Positions 11,871-23,718 of a DNA stretch of 64,000 bases are shown one piece after another; position 1 is the stretch's first letter; the number at the start of each line of letters is the position of its first letter. The notes under the pieces are model-generated. The model searched no databases. It saw only the letters and a program-made list of their open reading frames with translations, and was not told the origin of the DNA. The position numbers and the translations under genes were made by a program. Origin of the DNA: Rhizophagus irregularis (taxonomy: Eukaryota; Glomeromycota; Glomeromycetes; Glomerales; Glomeraceae); the NCBI RefSeq assembly GCF_026210795.1, contig NC_089453.1, positions 2,730,501 through 2,794,500 on the forward strand, in the 5' to 3' direction.

Positions 11871-12729
11871 TTGTATTAGGATTAAAGATTAAATCAATAT
11901 ATCTAAAATCCTACTGGTTGCACTATAAACTTTCGTAGTAATTTTCCAACTTATTGTAAATTATACAAAAGTAATATTGAAGTTTCTTTTCATGAATAAT
12001 GATTTGAAGTTCGAAATTTGTTCGATTAATAAAATTTTCTCTAAAGCTTTGTTATTGTGAGACGTGAATAGCCGCTAGCTTAAAAATTACTAGCCATGAA
12101 AATCTTACACTAAAGCTCTTGAAATTTAACTAGGGTTAATTTATTATACAGTATACACTAGCATATATGCTCACGTAAAAGACTGTTCTCATAAAGTAGA
12201 AATAGTTCCATAACGGTTTAAGTAAACCTAAAATTAATGTTTATCAAGGTAAAAGATATGTATTTAAGGCAAGGGATATTCTTTTCACATTTCCCTGTAC
12301 AAAGTAAAATGGACAATGACATTAATCATTTGATAAAACACAATAACCGTTGTGCCTAGAAAACTTCGCAGTTTCATGATCATATGATCGTAATATTTAA
12401 TATTTTATTAGACTACAAAAATCAACCTATCCCAAAAGTTAATGTTCTGTTGTATTTATAAATTTTAACAATGTTTTAAAAATGGAGATAACTTAGAATA
12501 ATTTAAATGCTGGTTCTGTCACTTCCGGTTCCAGAAGAAAATAAATAAATAATAAATATGTTTAAGCTTAACGTTAATCAATCTGGTAATTTTGTTAATA
12601 TTTGAATGCTTGATATTTATTAAGGTTATTTATAATTTTATGGTATTAATTATAATAAGGAAAAAATTTAAAAATCGAATACGGTAATTAGGATATATAT
12701 TAAATATCGCATTACCCATTTTAATAATT
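11871..12729. other. Intergenic
   Basis: No gene is supported downstream of the minus-strand 12730 gene. Confidence 0.5.
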
Positions 12730-13821
12730 TTAATCTGGAACAGCTTGTGTTATAGTTAAATCATTCCCAATATTTCCATCAAACGCATTATCAAAATCCA
12801 GTTTCGTTTCAGGAATGTGTTGTGATGGAAAATCGGATAGCTCAACTTGCTGATGAGTATATACATTTTGGCGATAATTGTGATCATTGCGATCATTGCG
12901 TGGTAAGTCATTATCGATATAATTTTGATTAGTATCTGCCATTGGAACTACTGATGTCACATAATTTTCAATATTTTCTTTACTCTCAAGAATATGATAT
13001 TGTGGGAAATTGGCGAGATCAACTTGTTGCTGTGAGTTATGAGTATAGTCAACATCTTGGTGATCATCATCGGGAATTTGAAAACTTTCAACTCCATTTT
13101 GGTGGTGCGAGCTATTGAAATTGGTTTGATCATTAGTTATTGAGTCTGTTTGTGTTGTCATTGCAATATTGTCATGGAATGAATTTATATTTCCATTATA
13201 ATCTGGTCTCGTATCTCTTTCGAGAATTTGTTGTGGGATACTATTATTGAAATGTGAGTCAATGACATGAGTGTAACCTCCAACCGCATTTACTCTTTGG
13301 TTGGCAAAATAATTATCATTAAACGATAAGTTATTATCAAAATTAGTTTGAACGGTTGTTCGTGTTGTCGGTATATTATTAACATGAAAATTTATATCAT
13401 CTTTCCTTTCAGGAATATTATGCTCTATTAGGTGTGAAGGAAGAATTTGTTTCAAGTCTTGCTCTAAATTGAACTTTTGACTCAAAAATAATGATTCTTT
13501 TCGATTCAAATTAATTGCGCCATGATCCATTCTACATAATTCTTTATTCAATAAACTTATAATCAAAGAATGTGGAATATATTTGCATGTAACGTAATAT
13601 TTTGCAACTGAATTGCTGAAAAAAAATCCATGATCATAAACATGGTTATCTAAGAACGGTTCTTGTAAAATATTTTTGCAAGTTACAAGATAAAAACAAT
13701 CATCTTCAGGTGTGTAATGAAAAAATGTTTGTTTATTCGTTTGCTGAATTAATGTGTTACTTTGTGTAACAGGTCGAATTGAAGCGGCAGGATCAATTGT
13801 CACAGCACCCATAGCATCCAT
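12730..13821 (-). CDS. Hypothetical Asn/Gln-rich protein with paired VTC domain and degenerate repeats
   Basis: Intact 363-aa frame from an ATG at 13821, with no visible intron. Residues about 33-100 hold two similar halves, CFYLVTCKNI and AKYYVTCKYIPHSLIISLLNK, which align with the N-terminal half of the 14202 protein. I know no named family for this. The remaining 260 residues are hydrophilic and Asn/Asp/Gln/His-rich. They contain about four loose repeats around F-P-x-x-H-I-x-E (LPSHLIEHNIPE, SIPQQILERD, FPQYHILESK, FPSQHIPETK). There is no Myb domain, signal peptide or membrane segment. It is transcribed divergently from the 14202 gene across 380 bp, and the two N-termini are paralogous. 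It may be a partner or a Myb-less relative of that regulator; this is inference. Confidence 0.75.
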   Translation of the reverse strand: MDAMGAVTIDPAASIRPVTQSNTLIQQTNKQTFFHYTPEDDCFYLVTCKNILQEPFLDNHVYDHGFFFSNSVAKYYVTCKYIPHSLIISLLNKELCRMDHGAINLNRKESLFLSQKFNLEQDLKQILPSHLIEHNIPERKDDINFHVNNIPTTRTTVQTNFDNNLSFNDNYFANQRVNAVGGYTHVIDSHFNNSIPQQILERDTRPDYNGNINSFHDNIAMTTQTDSITNDQTNFNSSHHQNGVESFQIPDDDHQDVDYTHNSQQQVDLANFPQYHILESKENIENYVTSVVPMADTNQNYIDNDLPRNDRNDHNYRQNVYTHQQVELSDFPSQHIPETKLDFDNAFDGNIGNDLTITQAVPD

Positions 13822-14201
13822 CTTGCTTTTGGTGATTGTTTTTTTTTATTTTGCCAAATATTCGTTGTGTATTATGGTATTATATATTTTTTTCAAACTT
13901 CATGACCTGAAACTTTCTCCGTAATAAACCGGTCATATTTAGGTAACTAAAGTATCACCTCATCCGATTAAGGTTATCGCCTATCCAAATATAGTATCTA
14001 ATTAAGGCATCACTTCAACTCAATTCCCAATTAAGGTATCTCAATCCAATCCCATTCAAAATGATTCCTATCTAAATTTAGACTAAATATGATTGATTTT
14101 CCAATTTCCAAAAATAATCACTTTGAAAGACGATAATTATATAGTGATTATTTTTTTTTTATTTAAGACCATAGAGAGGAAATCAGTTCATTTATAAAAT
14201 T
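13822..14201. promoter_or_regulatory. Bidirectional promoter region of two paralogues
   Basis: This 380-bp gap lies between divergent start codons at 13821 (-) and 14202 (+). It holds four degenerate copies of a TAAGGTATC(A/G)CC-like word (near 13948, 13970, 14005 and 14032) at about 30-bp spacing. It also holds CCAATCCCATTCAA at 14046-14059, which recurs upstream of the related 10440 gene. The regulatory role is inferred. Confidence 0.55.
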
Positions 14202-15263
14202 ATGAATTCAAATCAACAAATTCCAAGAAACTTAAGCATTTTATCCAATTCTACTCCCCAATATGACTTTGAATTTTGCGACCAACAGGCTACTATCATT
14301 TCTTATCCGTTTAATTATTCATATGATCAAACTGCCGAATACTCATTTTTTTATTCGTTATCCAATGAAATTTATCACATTAAATGTGAAGAAATTAATA
14401 ATAATCACAACAACTTAAACAATAATTCTTTTCAGTATGATAACGTTTATCATTTTGATTATGTACAATCTGATACCAAGAGATTGTATCGCTTTACATG
14501 TAGAAATCTTTCGTCTACATTTATTTTCCAGTTTTTAAATAAATCTACTTATGGAATCGAATTCACTCAAGATAAACAACTTCCCATGAAAAATATGAAA
14601 GATCAAAAAATTCTTGAAAGTAGCTTAAAAAGAGATTTGACTTGTTACTTGGCACTAGACCAAGATTGCAAGAAAAATTATTATTTAGATTTGATGTTTG
14701 TAGAAGATTATCAAAATTATTGTAAATGTACGCTTAAGAATTTTTTATCATTATTGTCTTGAATTTATTTTTGCAATTTTTTAAATTGAATGATTAAAAG
14801 CGAATTTAATGTTTTATTATCAATTATAGTAGGATTAAGCAAATCTTCTAACGTATATGAAAATACAAAAAGTTCAAAGAAAAAATCATGCAGGTGCACG
14901 TGGGATGAAAATTCCGTGAAATTATTACTTTCCTTTCTAGTAAAACGCAAGAGGCAGCACGGTGGTAAGAAAATTAAAACAAAACTTTGGGATGATGCCG
15001 TTACTATGCTATCTGAGAAAGGCTACAAATATACTGCTAAACAGTGTTCTATTAAGTGGAAAAATATTAAACAAAATTATAATGATGACAATAATCAAAA
15101 TGACAATAATCCAATTGAAATTCGGTATAAGTCGAAAATTGAAGAAATTCTTAATGGAGAAACTATGCTAAACTTAGTTGATTCGGATAAACTTGCTGGT
15201 AAGCGAAAGATATTGGATGAAGATAGTTCATCAAATAAAAAAATTAAATTTACTCAAAGTTAA
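14202..15263 (+). CDS. Two-domain regulator: paired FTC domain plus Myb/SANT-like domain
   Basis: Likely 317-aa nuclear protein made from two exons, 14202-14721 and 14830-15263. The donor GTAAAT and the acceptor TTATAG match in phase (phase 1), so the two open frames join without loss. Residues about 40-115 form the FTC/VTC domain (IYHIKCEEIN, then LYRFTCRNLSSTFIFQFLNK) shared with the 12730 gene. Residues about 195-260 form a Myb/SANT-like domain with three tryptophans (CTWDEN, KLWDDA, CSIKWKNIKQNY). An I-EEIL motif follows, then a basic C-terminus (GKRKILDE...KKIKF) that looks like a bipartite nuclear signal. It is divergent from its paralogue at 12730-13821. Known Myb/SANT proteins bind DNA and some come from Harbinger transposons; the target here is unknown. 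Intron retention would truncate the protein at 14762. Confidence 0.83.
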
Positions 15264-17048
15264 TGAAAAACAAAGTTTCTTATTTGTTTACCACTTGGGA
15301 TCATACAACTCTACTCATATGTCCAATATGATTGTTAAGTTTTAAACAAAATTATTTTGTTCACTTATATTTAAATTGCAGATCATAGTGATTCTCTACT
15401 ATTTAGTATGATATTTATAATAAAAATAATACTTATTCATTTATTTACTTTTACAGTATTAAAAGAATAATTATTTGAATTATCACCATTTTCAAATTAC
15501 TATAAACAATGTAAATAGGAAAAATAAAATAAAAAAATGAATTTTTTCAAAAACCCATGAAAACAGTAAATTTTATTACATTTTTAGATAGAGAAGATGT
15601 GATTATAACTTAAAAATGTTAATTTTAGAGCAGAATATAATTGTTAAAAATAATGTTATATTGTACCTATAATCTGAAATTTTCAAAATTTAGGCCAACA
15701 TTATGACTTTGGCCAGAATTATTCTTAATTTTGGTCAGAGTTCTTATAAAGTTGTTTTTTTATTATCATGTATAAAAAAATTTATTACTATTTAGATCAA
15801 TTGCTATTAGTCTTCTTTATGTTTTCAATAACTATCATAAAACTTATAAATCATTCCTTTTCCTTTTTTAAGTATTAGTTTTAATTTCAATTCTTCCAAA
15901 AAATTCTTTACCTGCAGTTTGACATATATTGCATAATGGAAATACAAATTTGTATTTTGATGATGCATGCGTTGGAATGGGCGTCCTTAACGTACAGTGA
16001 GGGTGTTGTAATGCCAGGATTCATCTAAGGCATTTATTAATTATAAACCGCAGCAATATATTTATTGTAGGTATATAACCTACGAATTTTGAAGCGTTTT
16101 AAAATAAAATACATATCAGAACCTTCTGGATCAACTTATTCATATACAATGTTTAGTACATGTATAGTTTTTTATACTATTTTGAGAAATAGTTTTATGA
16201 TTTTATTACTTCGGGAAATAATTGATTTTATTAGTTAACAAAATGAGGATAATGATATAATGTTTATTCATTGAGAAATACTATTATGGACGATCATTAC
16301 GATCATAATTTAGGAAATAATTAATTTTATTGGTTTAATTTTGAAGGATGATTATTTTAATGAAAATCACATAATTATTTAGAAATTACGTATGAATCAG
16401 TTAGAGGTTTTCACAAAAAAGAGATATATAATTTTAAAATTTCATTAGAGTAATTTTTCAAGTCGGTGGAAAATAATAATTTCATAAGAGTTGGCGTAGT
16501 AGCTTTACTATTATAAAACGTTGGAATTATTATAATTCGTAAGCTTCACTTTATCTTATTTTATTTTGTTTCTATATTTTTGGGAGGTGAATTCGTGAAT
16601 TTCATGAATTTTTATTAAAGAAATAATTTTTAAAAGTGGGTTTTAGTGAATTTTCATGGGAATAATTTATTTTAAGAAAATGGAAGGGGAAACTATCGCA
16701 TTTTATTAGTAACAATTTATTTTATTTGATGAATTTCATGAAAATTGTTTATTTTATTTATTTTATTCGATGGATTTCATGAAAAACATTTATTTTATTA
16801 GATGAATTTTATTTTTATTTTATTATTTTTATTTATTTTTATTATGAATATTTTATTTTTGAACAAATGTTATTAATTATTTTATTTAAATAAAGAATAT
16901 TCACGTAAGGCCGCCTTACAGTGTGCGATATTAACGTACGAACTGGCCCGAGTTTAGGGGTTATGCACTTGCACGTGATAGCGTGAAAATATCTATCTAT
17001 CACTTCAGTACAAATAAAATATTGTACTGTACAACGCATGATCTAAGG
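15264..17048. other. Intergenic, AT-rich
   Basis: No gene is supported. Positions about 16580-16850 are a run of loosely repeated GATGAATTTCATGAA and TTTATTTTATT words. Positions 16907-16917 form an AAGGC/GCCTT palindrome. Confidence 0.45.
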
Positions 17049-19372
17049 AACGACCCTAGCATTACTAGCATTACCATAAAAAAATGGTAGCCGGATTTGT
17101 TGCAGGTTACTGCAGGTTACACACGATCTGCGCACATGATCCGGACGATTATTTTGTATACTATAAAAAAAAATTATTTTTGGTAATTTTATTTTATCGT
17201 GACGTATTTCTTTATTGGCAAAAAATGTTGTTATAAAGTTATTTTATGTATTTTTAATTTTATTATTTATTATAATTTTTGAAACGTTAGGGAATATTAA
17301 ATTGAAGAATGATCTAATAGGTAAATGACGATAGAAGAAAAGATAGATGAAGATTATAATGTTAGAATTGACAATATTGATAAATTAGTAAAATATTATA
17401 GACGTTTTAAAGAATAGTTAATAGAAGGAGACGAAAGGGAAAGAAAACTAAATATATAATTCTAGATCATAAAAAAATAAAATAAAAAGTAGGAGGTAAA
17501 AAAGAAAGTAAAGACGTAATTTCGTGGGTAATCAGGGAAGATTAAGATAAGAGTGATACCGAAATTAGAGTTAGTATTATAATAATATCTAAGGACAAGA
17601 TTAGCGTTATTTTACATGGTTAATAATGGTGCTTTTATTATTAGACAATAATAATCGCTTATGTATCAAAACTCTAGAACAAATAGAATCAAGGATTTTT
17701 TAATTTTATAAAATTAGGTAGTAAAAGAAAAAGATTGGATGATCGTTATTTTATTGAAGATTGGTTAAACGAAAGAATATAACGTTGGGTATTTTCAATA
17801 ACGAGGAATATATTAAGGCTAACAAAATTAGGACTTATTTGATAAATTATATGAATTCAATGAACGATTCTACGTTGGAAAGACTGTTCTATTATGATGA
17901 AGGGATTGATAGTAAATGAGTTCAATTTATACTGGAATAAAAATTTGATATCTGAAGATTTTAGAGAATGGGGAAAATCAAAGATAAACGTGAAATACAA
18001 AAACGAAATTTAAATAGTGAATTAACTTAAGACTTATTTTACTATAATTTTTTATGAATTTGATGAATTTGATTGGAATAAGTCTTTAAATTTTGTTAGC
18101 CATTTATACAAATTTTCAAAACAGCAAACCAATAATCAAGACGCGCTAGAACGATCATATAAAATTAAAATTTTATTAAAAGAGCTTCCTACTTACGCTA
18201 CTTTGTTCAAAATATGATTGATTCAACAGTATGTATACGATGTGAGAAAGAAGATGAGGATTGAGATCATGTTTGGACATGTGAAGCAAATGAATTTACG
18301 ATTAGAGAAATAATTTTGAACGCGATAGTGTCATTTGAAGATATAATTTAGGAATCAGCGGACGAGTATCAAGTAGAGATAGTAAGAGACGTAAATGTAC
18401 CTTTTACTCAGATCTTATTCGAAAATTCCACGATTTTACTAGGTAAAACAAGGGAATGGGAATTGCTTAGAGGAGTTTTTACAATAGATTCAATAAAATT
18501 ACTAATAATAAGGACGAGAAAAAGGTAATTTTTGATTTATGGGTCTATTGTTACGATCAATTAAGACAAAAAATTTGGCTTAAGAGGTGTGAGGAGGTAG
18601 TTGAGATAGAAAGAAAAAGAGGAATTGGTAAAAAAGACAAGAGAAGTAGGCACGAGTCAAAGAAAAAAACAAAAACAGAAGAAAATAACGAAAAAAATAA
18701 AAAAGAAACGAAAAATTTAATAAAATTAGTAACTGAACAGAAAATGATGAATAGCATTATCGATAATAGACCAATAGGTTTGATATGGCACGGGTTTATG
18801 AATAGTTAAATTTAGATGTCAGTTATAGGGTTAGCAATAACTTATTATTATTGATACCTTTATGTATTTTATATGATTAGGTAGTCGTTTGTGACTTAAA
18901 TAATTAATAATAAAATGCGTTACTAATTTTTTTTTTTAAAAAATTATTTATTATAGTAAACTATTAAGATACTATATTTTACTGAAGCTAAGTCAGCAAT
19001 TGATACAAAATTCCAATCATATGCATCATAATAATATTTCACCAAAAGTTCATATACGGCATTCGGTAACGATACCCGATTTCTTGGGTAAGCATCTCTT
19101 CTGGAAATTCTTCGCTACCAGTAATCGTGTTGTCGATATTTTGATGAAAAATTTGCATAAACGGGTAGCCGAACTTCCAGTTGTTAGTTGAAAATTACTT
19201 TTACTATAATAGATCACGTATTAAAGAAAGGTGGTGTATAGCGTAAAAAGATCGATCAGATCAATAAAAGTTTATAATTACCAAAAATAATCATCCGGAT
19301 CATATGCGTGGATCAAATGTAACCTGGCAACAGATGAGGCTACCATTTTTTTGTGGTAATGCTAGGGTCGTT
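17049..19372. mobile_element. Long-TIR DNA element, split by a LINE
   Basis: The two ends are inverted repeats of about 110 bp. Both start AACGACCCTAGCATTAC, continue through AAAAAAATGGTAGCC and GTTGC-AGGTTAC, and reach ATGATCCGGAYGATTATTTT. Without the LINE insertion (17275-18941) the element would be about 660 bp with no coding capacity. A shorter relative in reverse orientation lies at about 48270-48905. Superfamily is unknown; no target duplication was seen at the outer ends. Confidence 0.75.
17275..18941 (+). mobile_element. 5'-truncated, dead LINE ORF2 insertion
   Basis: Flanked by identical 13-bp copies of ATTATTTATTATA (17262-17274 and 18942-18954), the mark of target-primed insertion. 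Plus-strand frames give the distal part of a LINE ORF2. A C-terminal cysteine/histidine cluster (VCIRCEKEDED, stop, DHVWTCEANE) lies near 18230-18300, followed by DLWVYCYDQLRQKIWLKRCEE near 18540-18600 and a Lys-rich tail. At least one frameshift (near 18215) and several stops break it. Some stops fall where the family usually has tryptophan. It lies inside the long-TIR element and ends in a T-run/A-run junction. The insertion call is strong; the clade is not determined. Confidence 0.82.
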
Positions 19373-19439
19373 GTACCAAAAGTGATCCGCAAAGCAATTA
19401 TAATCCCAATCATTAATAACGTGTTGAAATTCAGATTTT

Positions 19440-22400
19440 TGCATGGTCGTTAATGCTTTTTCACTATAAAGACATCAGAATTTTCCACATTGAAAAGCAT
19501 TGGATAATATCACGAACTTTGGTATTTGTTAAGATAGCTGGTGGTGCTCTTGTATTTTCCATAGCTGCCATTAAAGTAGGACGATATTTCTCAGATGTTT
19601 CAGTATTACAGTTAAATCCTTCATAACAATCAGTATTAGCTGTTAAAATTCGTATAGAAATTATATTTAATAATAAAAGCAAAATATAATATAAAAGGAA
19701 TATACTTGCATTTTGACGGAATAGGATCTGGTAAAAAGTCTATATTTTCAAAAATATGCTGAGGAAGCCGAACTTGTTTACAAACATTACAATTAACATT
19801 ATTACATTTTTAATCTGTAGAATAATAAAACGGAATTGTTAAATTCATTGAACTCAATATATAATAAAAATAAAAAATACAAAAAAAAGCAATGAAATTT
19901 TACTTGAAATGAGTAATGACAAATTCTATAATGTGTTCTTGAAATCCTTTTTCTTTGATAATATTTCTGCCGTTGTTTCACATGCATCTAATAATTTATC
20001 AATTTCAAGAATAATCTGTGTAATAATTTATATAATAAATATACAGTAATATGAATTAATATTTTAAAATTAAACAGATACTTAAAAAAAATCATCAATA
20101 TCATGATCACTTGCAGGATCATAGCAACAAAAAGATTTTCATGTAATACCAATCTTTCAGTTCGTGAATGTAACAACTGTTGAATATTAAGTATACAATC
20201 ACGTAATCCATTTTTTAGATCTTCATTTTTAGCTGCAGCTGCATGAATTTCTTCTAATGCGTCAACTTTTTTGAATATATCTTCCAATTCTGTACTCATT
20301 ATATCTCTCATAATTGCAACTCCCTGAAGTCCAAAATTAATAATAGACATAATTTACTCTGCAGGATTTGCCCTTCCCCTTCTTTAGGTACCTACCGACA
20401 TAATGACACTATTACTCGTATTGATTTTGTCTGGTCCTGTCCTCTTCTTCGGCGATATATGTTAACTGCATCTATCTTTGATGCTTACGACATGCACATT
20501 TCTGATCACAACCCAACTGTGATATGGCGCAGTACGTAATGCAATTAGCATATCAAAATCACCACGAAGAAATAAAGAAATTTGAACTGAACCAAATGTA
20601 GTTCGATGATCAGGACCACCATCAGTATAAAGACATAGAATAGATGGAATAGCTGAAATATGATGTGTTTGAATTGCATTGAAAACTATGATAAAAAGAA
20701 TCCTCAATAGTTGTTGGAACATCAATAAAAAAATAACTGAAGGAGTAAGGAGCAATTTTGCAGAGTCATGATCACTTGCTGCTAATGTTGAATTTGTACC
20801 AACCAAACTTTTCTTATTACGTACACCAGTTGATGTAGTTACACCCTCTTCAATTGGAACTTTATACTTGTCATATGCTGCAATAAGACAAATATAATCA
20901 TGATAAAGGATGGCAAATTCATGAAAATAACGGAAAAGACAAGCACAATAGTGTGCATCTGGATGATCCTTACGTAATTGTCTAGCTTAAATTTGATATT
21001 TAAGATTGAACTGACCAGTATAATGCATTGCTCGAGTGGAAGTAGGATTAGTTGGCCAAAATTGGAGGTGAATCCATTGAATATTGATGTTGTATGGTAA
21101 TGGTACATCATATTTAGCCTCTAACCGATGTATAATAATTTCACAAAGATCAATTGCAATTGGCATATACAAAATTTCTTGCCGCCATCTATCATCAACT
21201 GCAGGTGTATTCTACAGGCAAATAAAAATATTTATTTACTTATTTAAATAAAATCTGAATAGAAATACATTTTACTTAATTAAAATATCTACTTCATTAA
21301 AATATGCTCCCATTTCATCCCAGAAAACATCAAACTTATCCATTATTAGCGTCCAGATCAACAATAATTGCTTAAGTTGCATCATTATACGTAAACGTTC
21401 TTCAATTTCTTTGCTAATTACATTATTTGTTGTTGAGGCATCACCAGTTAAGTCAAAATATAAAGTTCAAAGTACAGCTGGTGTAACCTTTTTAAAAAGA
21501 GAATACACGAAGGAAATTGAATTTAACTATAATACTAGCAATGCATTGTATAAAAAAACTCACTTTATCTAAAGCATTTTTGCGCATTTGACGTGTATAA
21601 TATTTTGGTAAATTTTCATTAATCGCTGCTATTACACGCGCATTTTCTGTTCTGATCGATGGTGTTAATAGTTCCAATTGCCTTGGTAATACCAATAAAT
21701 TGTCACAAGAACATTAAGTTGTAAATTTTTGATGTAATTATATTTTGTATTACATCATGTGGCGTATATTCATCAAAATCAAAAAACTCGTAAGAATCTT
21801 TTTCAAATAAAAAATTCGAGAGTTCTTCATATTTGGAATGAGTATATCATTAAATAACAACCAGGATTACGTATTGAGACATCACTATTATGTATTGTAT
21901 TCATTTTTTGATTAACCTCTCTTGTAAATAAATGATATACTTTGCCCAAGGCTGTACAATAGACATTTTACCAGTTGCTCAAGTTTTTCATGTGAGAGCT
22001 GCTCCTTTTTATGATGTCCAATGAAATAAAATTTATTATAACTTTCATTATGTTGATATTGCTCTAACTCTTTGAATATATCTGATAATTTTAATGACCA
22101 AGTAATTAGTTTATTTCTATGTGGATCAATATACCAGAGAAGAGCAACTAGCCTTTCCACAAATTTATTAGCCAATGACTCTGAATTTACGCCACTCCAT
22201 TTTTTTATTTATTTCTCAATAAAGTAATAACATCATTGTATAAAATATCACATCGAGTATCCTCTCTTTTTTGCATAGAAAAGTAAGGTTGGCGAGCTCT
22301 TTCCATCATGTTGTCAAAAATATTTGTTTTATTCTGTTGAATCACTTGATTTCTAGAATTACTTTTACCATTATCTTCCTCTCATTGAATAATGAATCTT

Positions 22401-22560
22401 ATATGTTTTAATTCTAACTCTGACATCATCATATAACCCTTCTTCTCCATTTATTATCAATTTTTCCCACATAAACACGAACATTTCGTGTAAAAAATAA
22501 ATCTTTTTTAATTGCATCATACATTTCCTTAAAAGTATCTGTATTTGAGTCAATTCTAAC
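19440..22560 (-). pseudogene. Degenerate DDE-type transposase, Glomeromycotina-type family
   Basis: Minus-strand pieces in order include MANKFVERLVALLWYIDPHR near 22110-22175, AMHYTGQFNLKYQ near 20995-21035, a SLVGTNSTLAASDHD block near 20760-20810, YTDGGPDHRTTFGSV near 20590-20635, TAPYHSW near 20510-20535 and GLQGVAIMRDIMSTELEDIF near 20275-20335. A CNVC pair lies near 19785. TDGG is a plausible catalytic aspartate. I recall this family as abundant in Rhizophagus, but it has no gene symbol here. Several frameshifts, intron-like gaps and an opposite-strand LINE fragment between TAPYHSW and GLQGVA break it, so it cannot be functional. Confidence 0.65.
20365..20520 (+). mobile_element. LINE endonuclease fragment inside the transposase relic
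   Basis: A plus-strand open stretch encodes YRHNDTITRIDFVW, then LTASIFDAYDMHISDHNPTV. This is the last part of an APE-type (exonuclease-endonuclease-phosphatase) nuclease with its SDH motif. It separates two adjacent minus-strand motifs of the surrounding transposase, so it was inserted later. About 155 bp. Confidence 0.7.
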
Positions 22561-23718
22561 GTTTTTGAATGATAATATTTTTTTGACCTTCGTCAATGCT
22601 AACAAAAAATGTGGTATACTGAAAAATTAGTAAATAGTAACGCGTCAAAAAAAAAATCAAATTGCGTAAAGTAAATTCATTTTATGTATTACCTGTTACG
22701 GTAAATTGGTAATTCATTTGTATCCAGTAAATTGCTGATTCACAAATGGTAAAATGCTGAAATTTCCGATTTCTTTTTGAAGTATTAAGTAACGGAAGGA
22801 TGTGAGAGATTTTCTTATTTATATGATGTGGTACTGCATGTGAAATCGTTAAATTTCATAATTAATTGATGAATCACGTGATAATATCTATAGTTGTTCA
22901 AGAACAACAACTGACCCTAAATATACTTTTTGCCTAACTTAATTAGTATTGTGATATTTTATAGTACAAAAAAAAACTCTTTTATATTTTGTGATATTTT
23001 CACTGGCCAATTATTAAAAATCTAATTTTTCTTTTCTGTTTAAATTATTAAGTAAAAGCAAACTTGTTTTTTTACAATTATTAGTATTACATATTTTTTT
23101 TTGTGACATTTTATAGGTAATAAAAAATTAACAATTTCATCTATTTGGCTTAGTAATTTGTTTCTTAAATAATTTATTTTTTTGAAAATTTCTAATTTTA
23201 ACTAAAGAGAATCTCCTCACATTAAAGAACTAAATTTTGTAATAAATAAACCTAACTCCTTAACCTAACCATAACTTAACTTTAATTCTAATTCCTAACT
23301 CTAATAAATATTAGGAATGAATTTTCCTTTTAATTAGATGTAATAATATTATAATTAAGCTTTTTTTTGGTTGACTATAGTTTTTATGATAAAGTTTTAT
23401 TTTTATTATATTTAGTAATTATACATGTAACAGTTACTTTTAATATCAAAAATTGTAGTAATTTCCTTATATAATAAATAGTAATAAATTTTAATATTGT
23501 TTTTTATGTTATTAAATATCTAAAAAGTATTAATAATTATTACTAATTAAAAAGGTGGGTCCTGTGAATGCCTTGTAAAGAAAGAGGGGCATTTATGCTA
23601 AGAATGGTCATTTTAAAACGAACTATACCCTCTGAGCAAAAATTTCACCCGACAGTGCATATGTGGAGTGCTTTATAGCATGACGAGTGGTTTGGTAATT
23701 AATAATATTAGATAGTTA
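22561..23718. other. Intergenic; solo direct-repeat unit
   Basis: No gene seen. Positions about 23640-23715 (from GCATATGTGG through ATGACGAGTGGTTTGG to AATAATATTAG) recur in direct orientation near 24290-24355. Positions 23250-23310 have loose CCTAACT words, too weak to call a telomere tract. Confidence 0.45.

Noticed and set aside
18557-18757. Minus-strand ORF rich in Phe/Ser/Leu
   Set aside because: It is the antisense of the lysine-rich tail of the LINE ORF2 remnant.
23250-23310. CCTAACT/CCTAACC words suggesting telomere repeat
   Set aside because: Units are irregular and mostly not CCCTAA. Chance enrichment is likely in this sequence.
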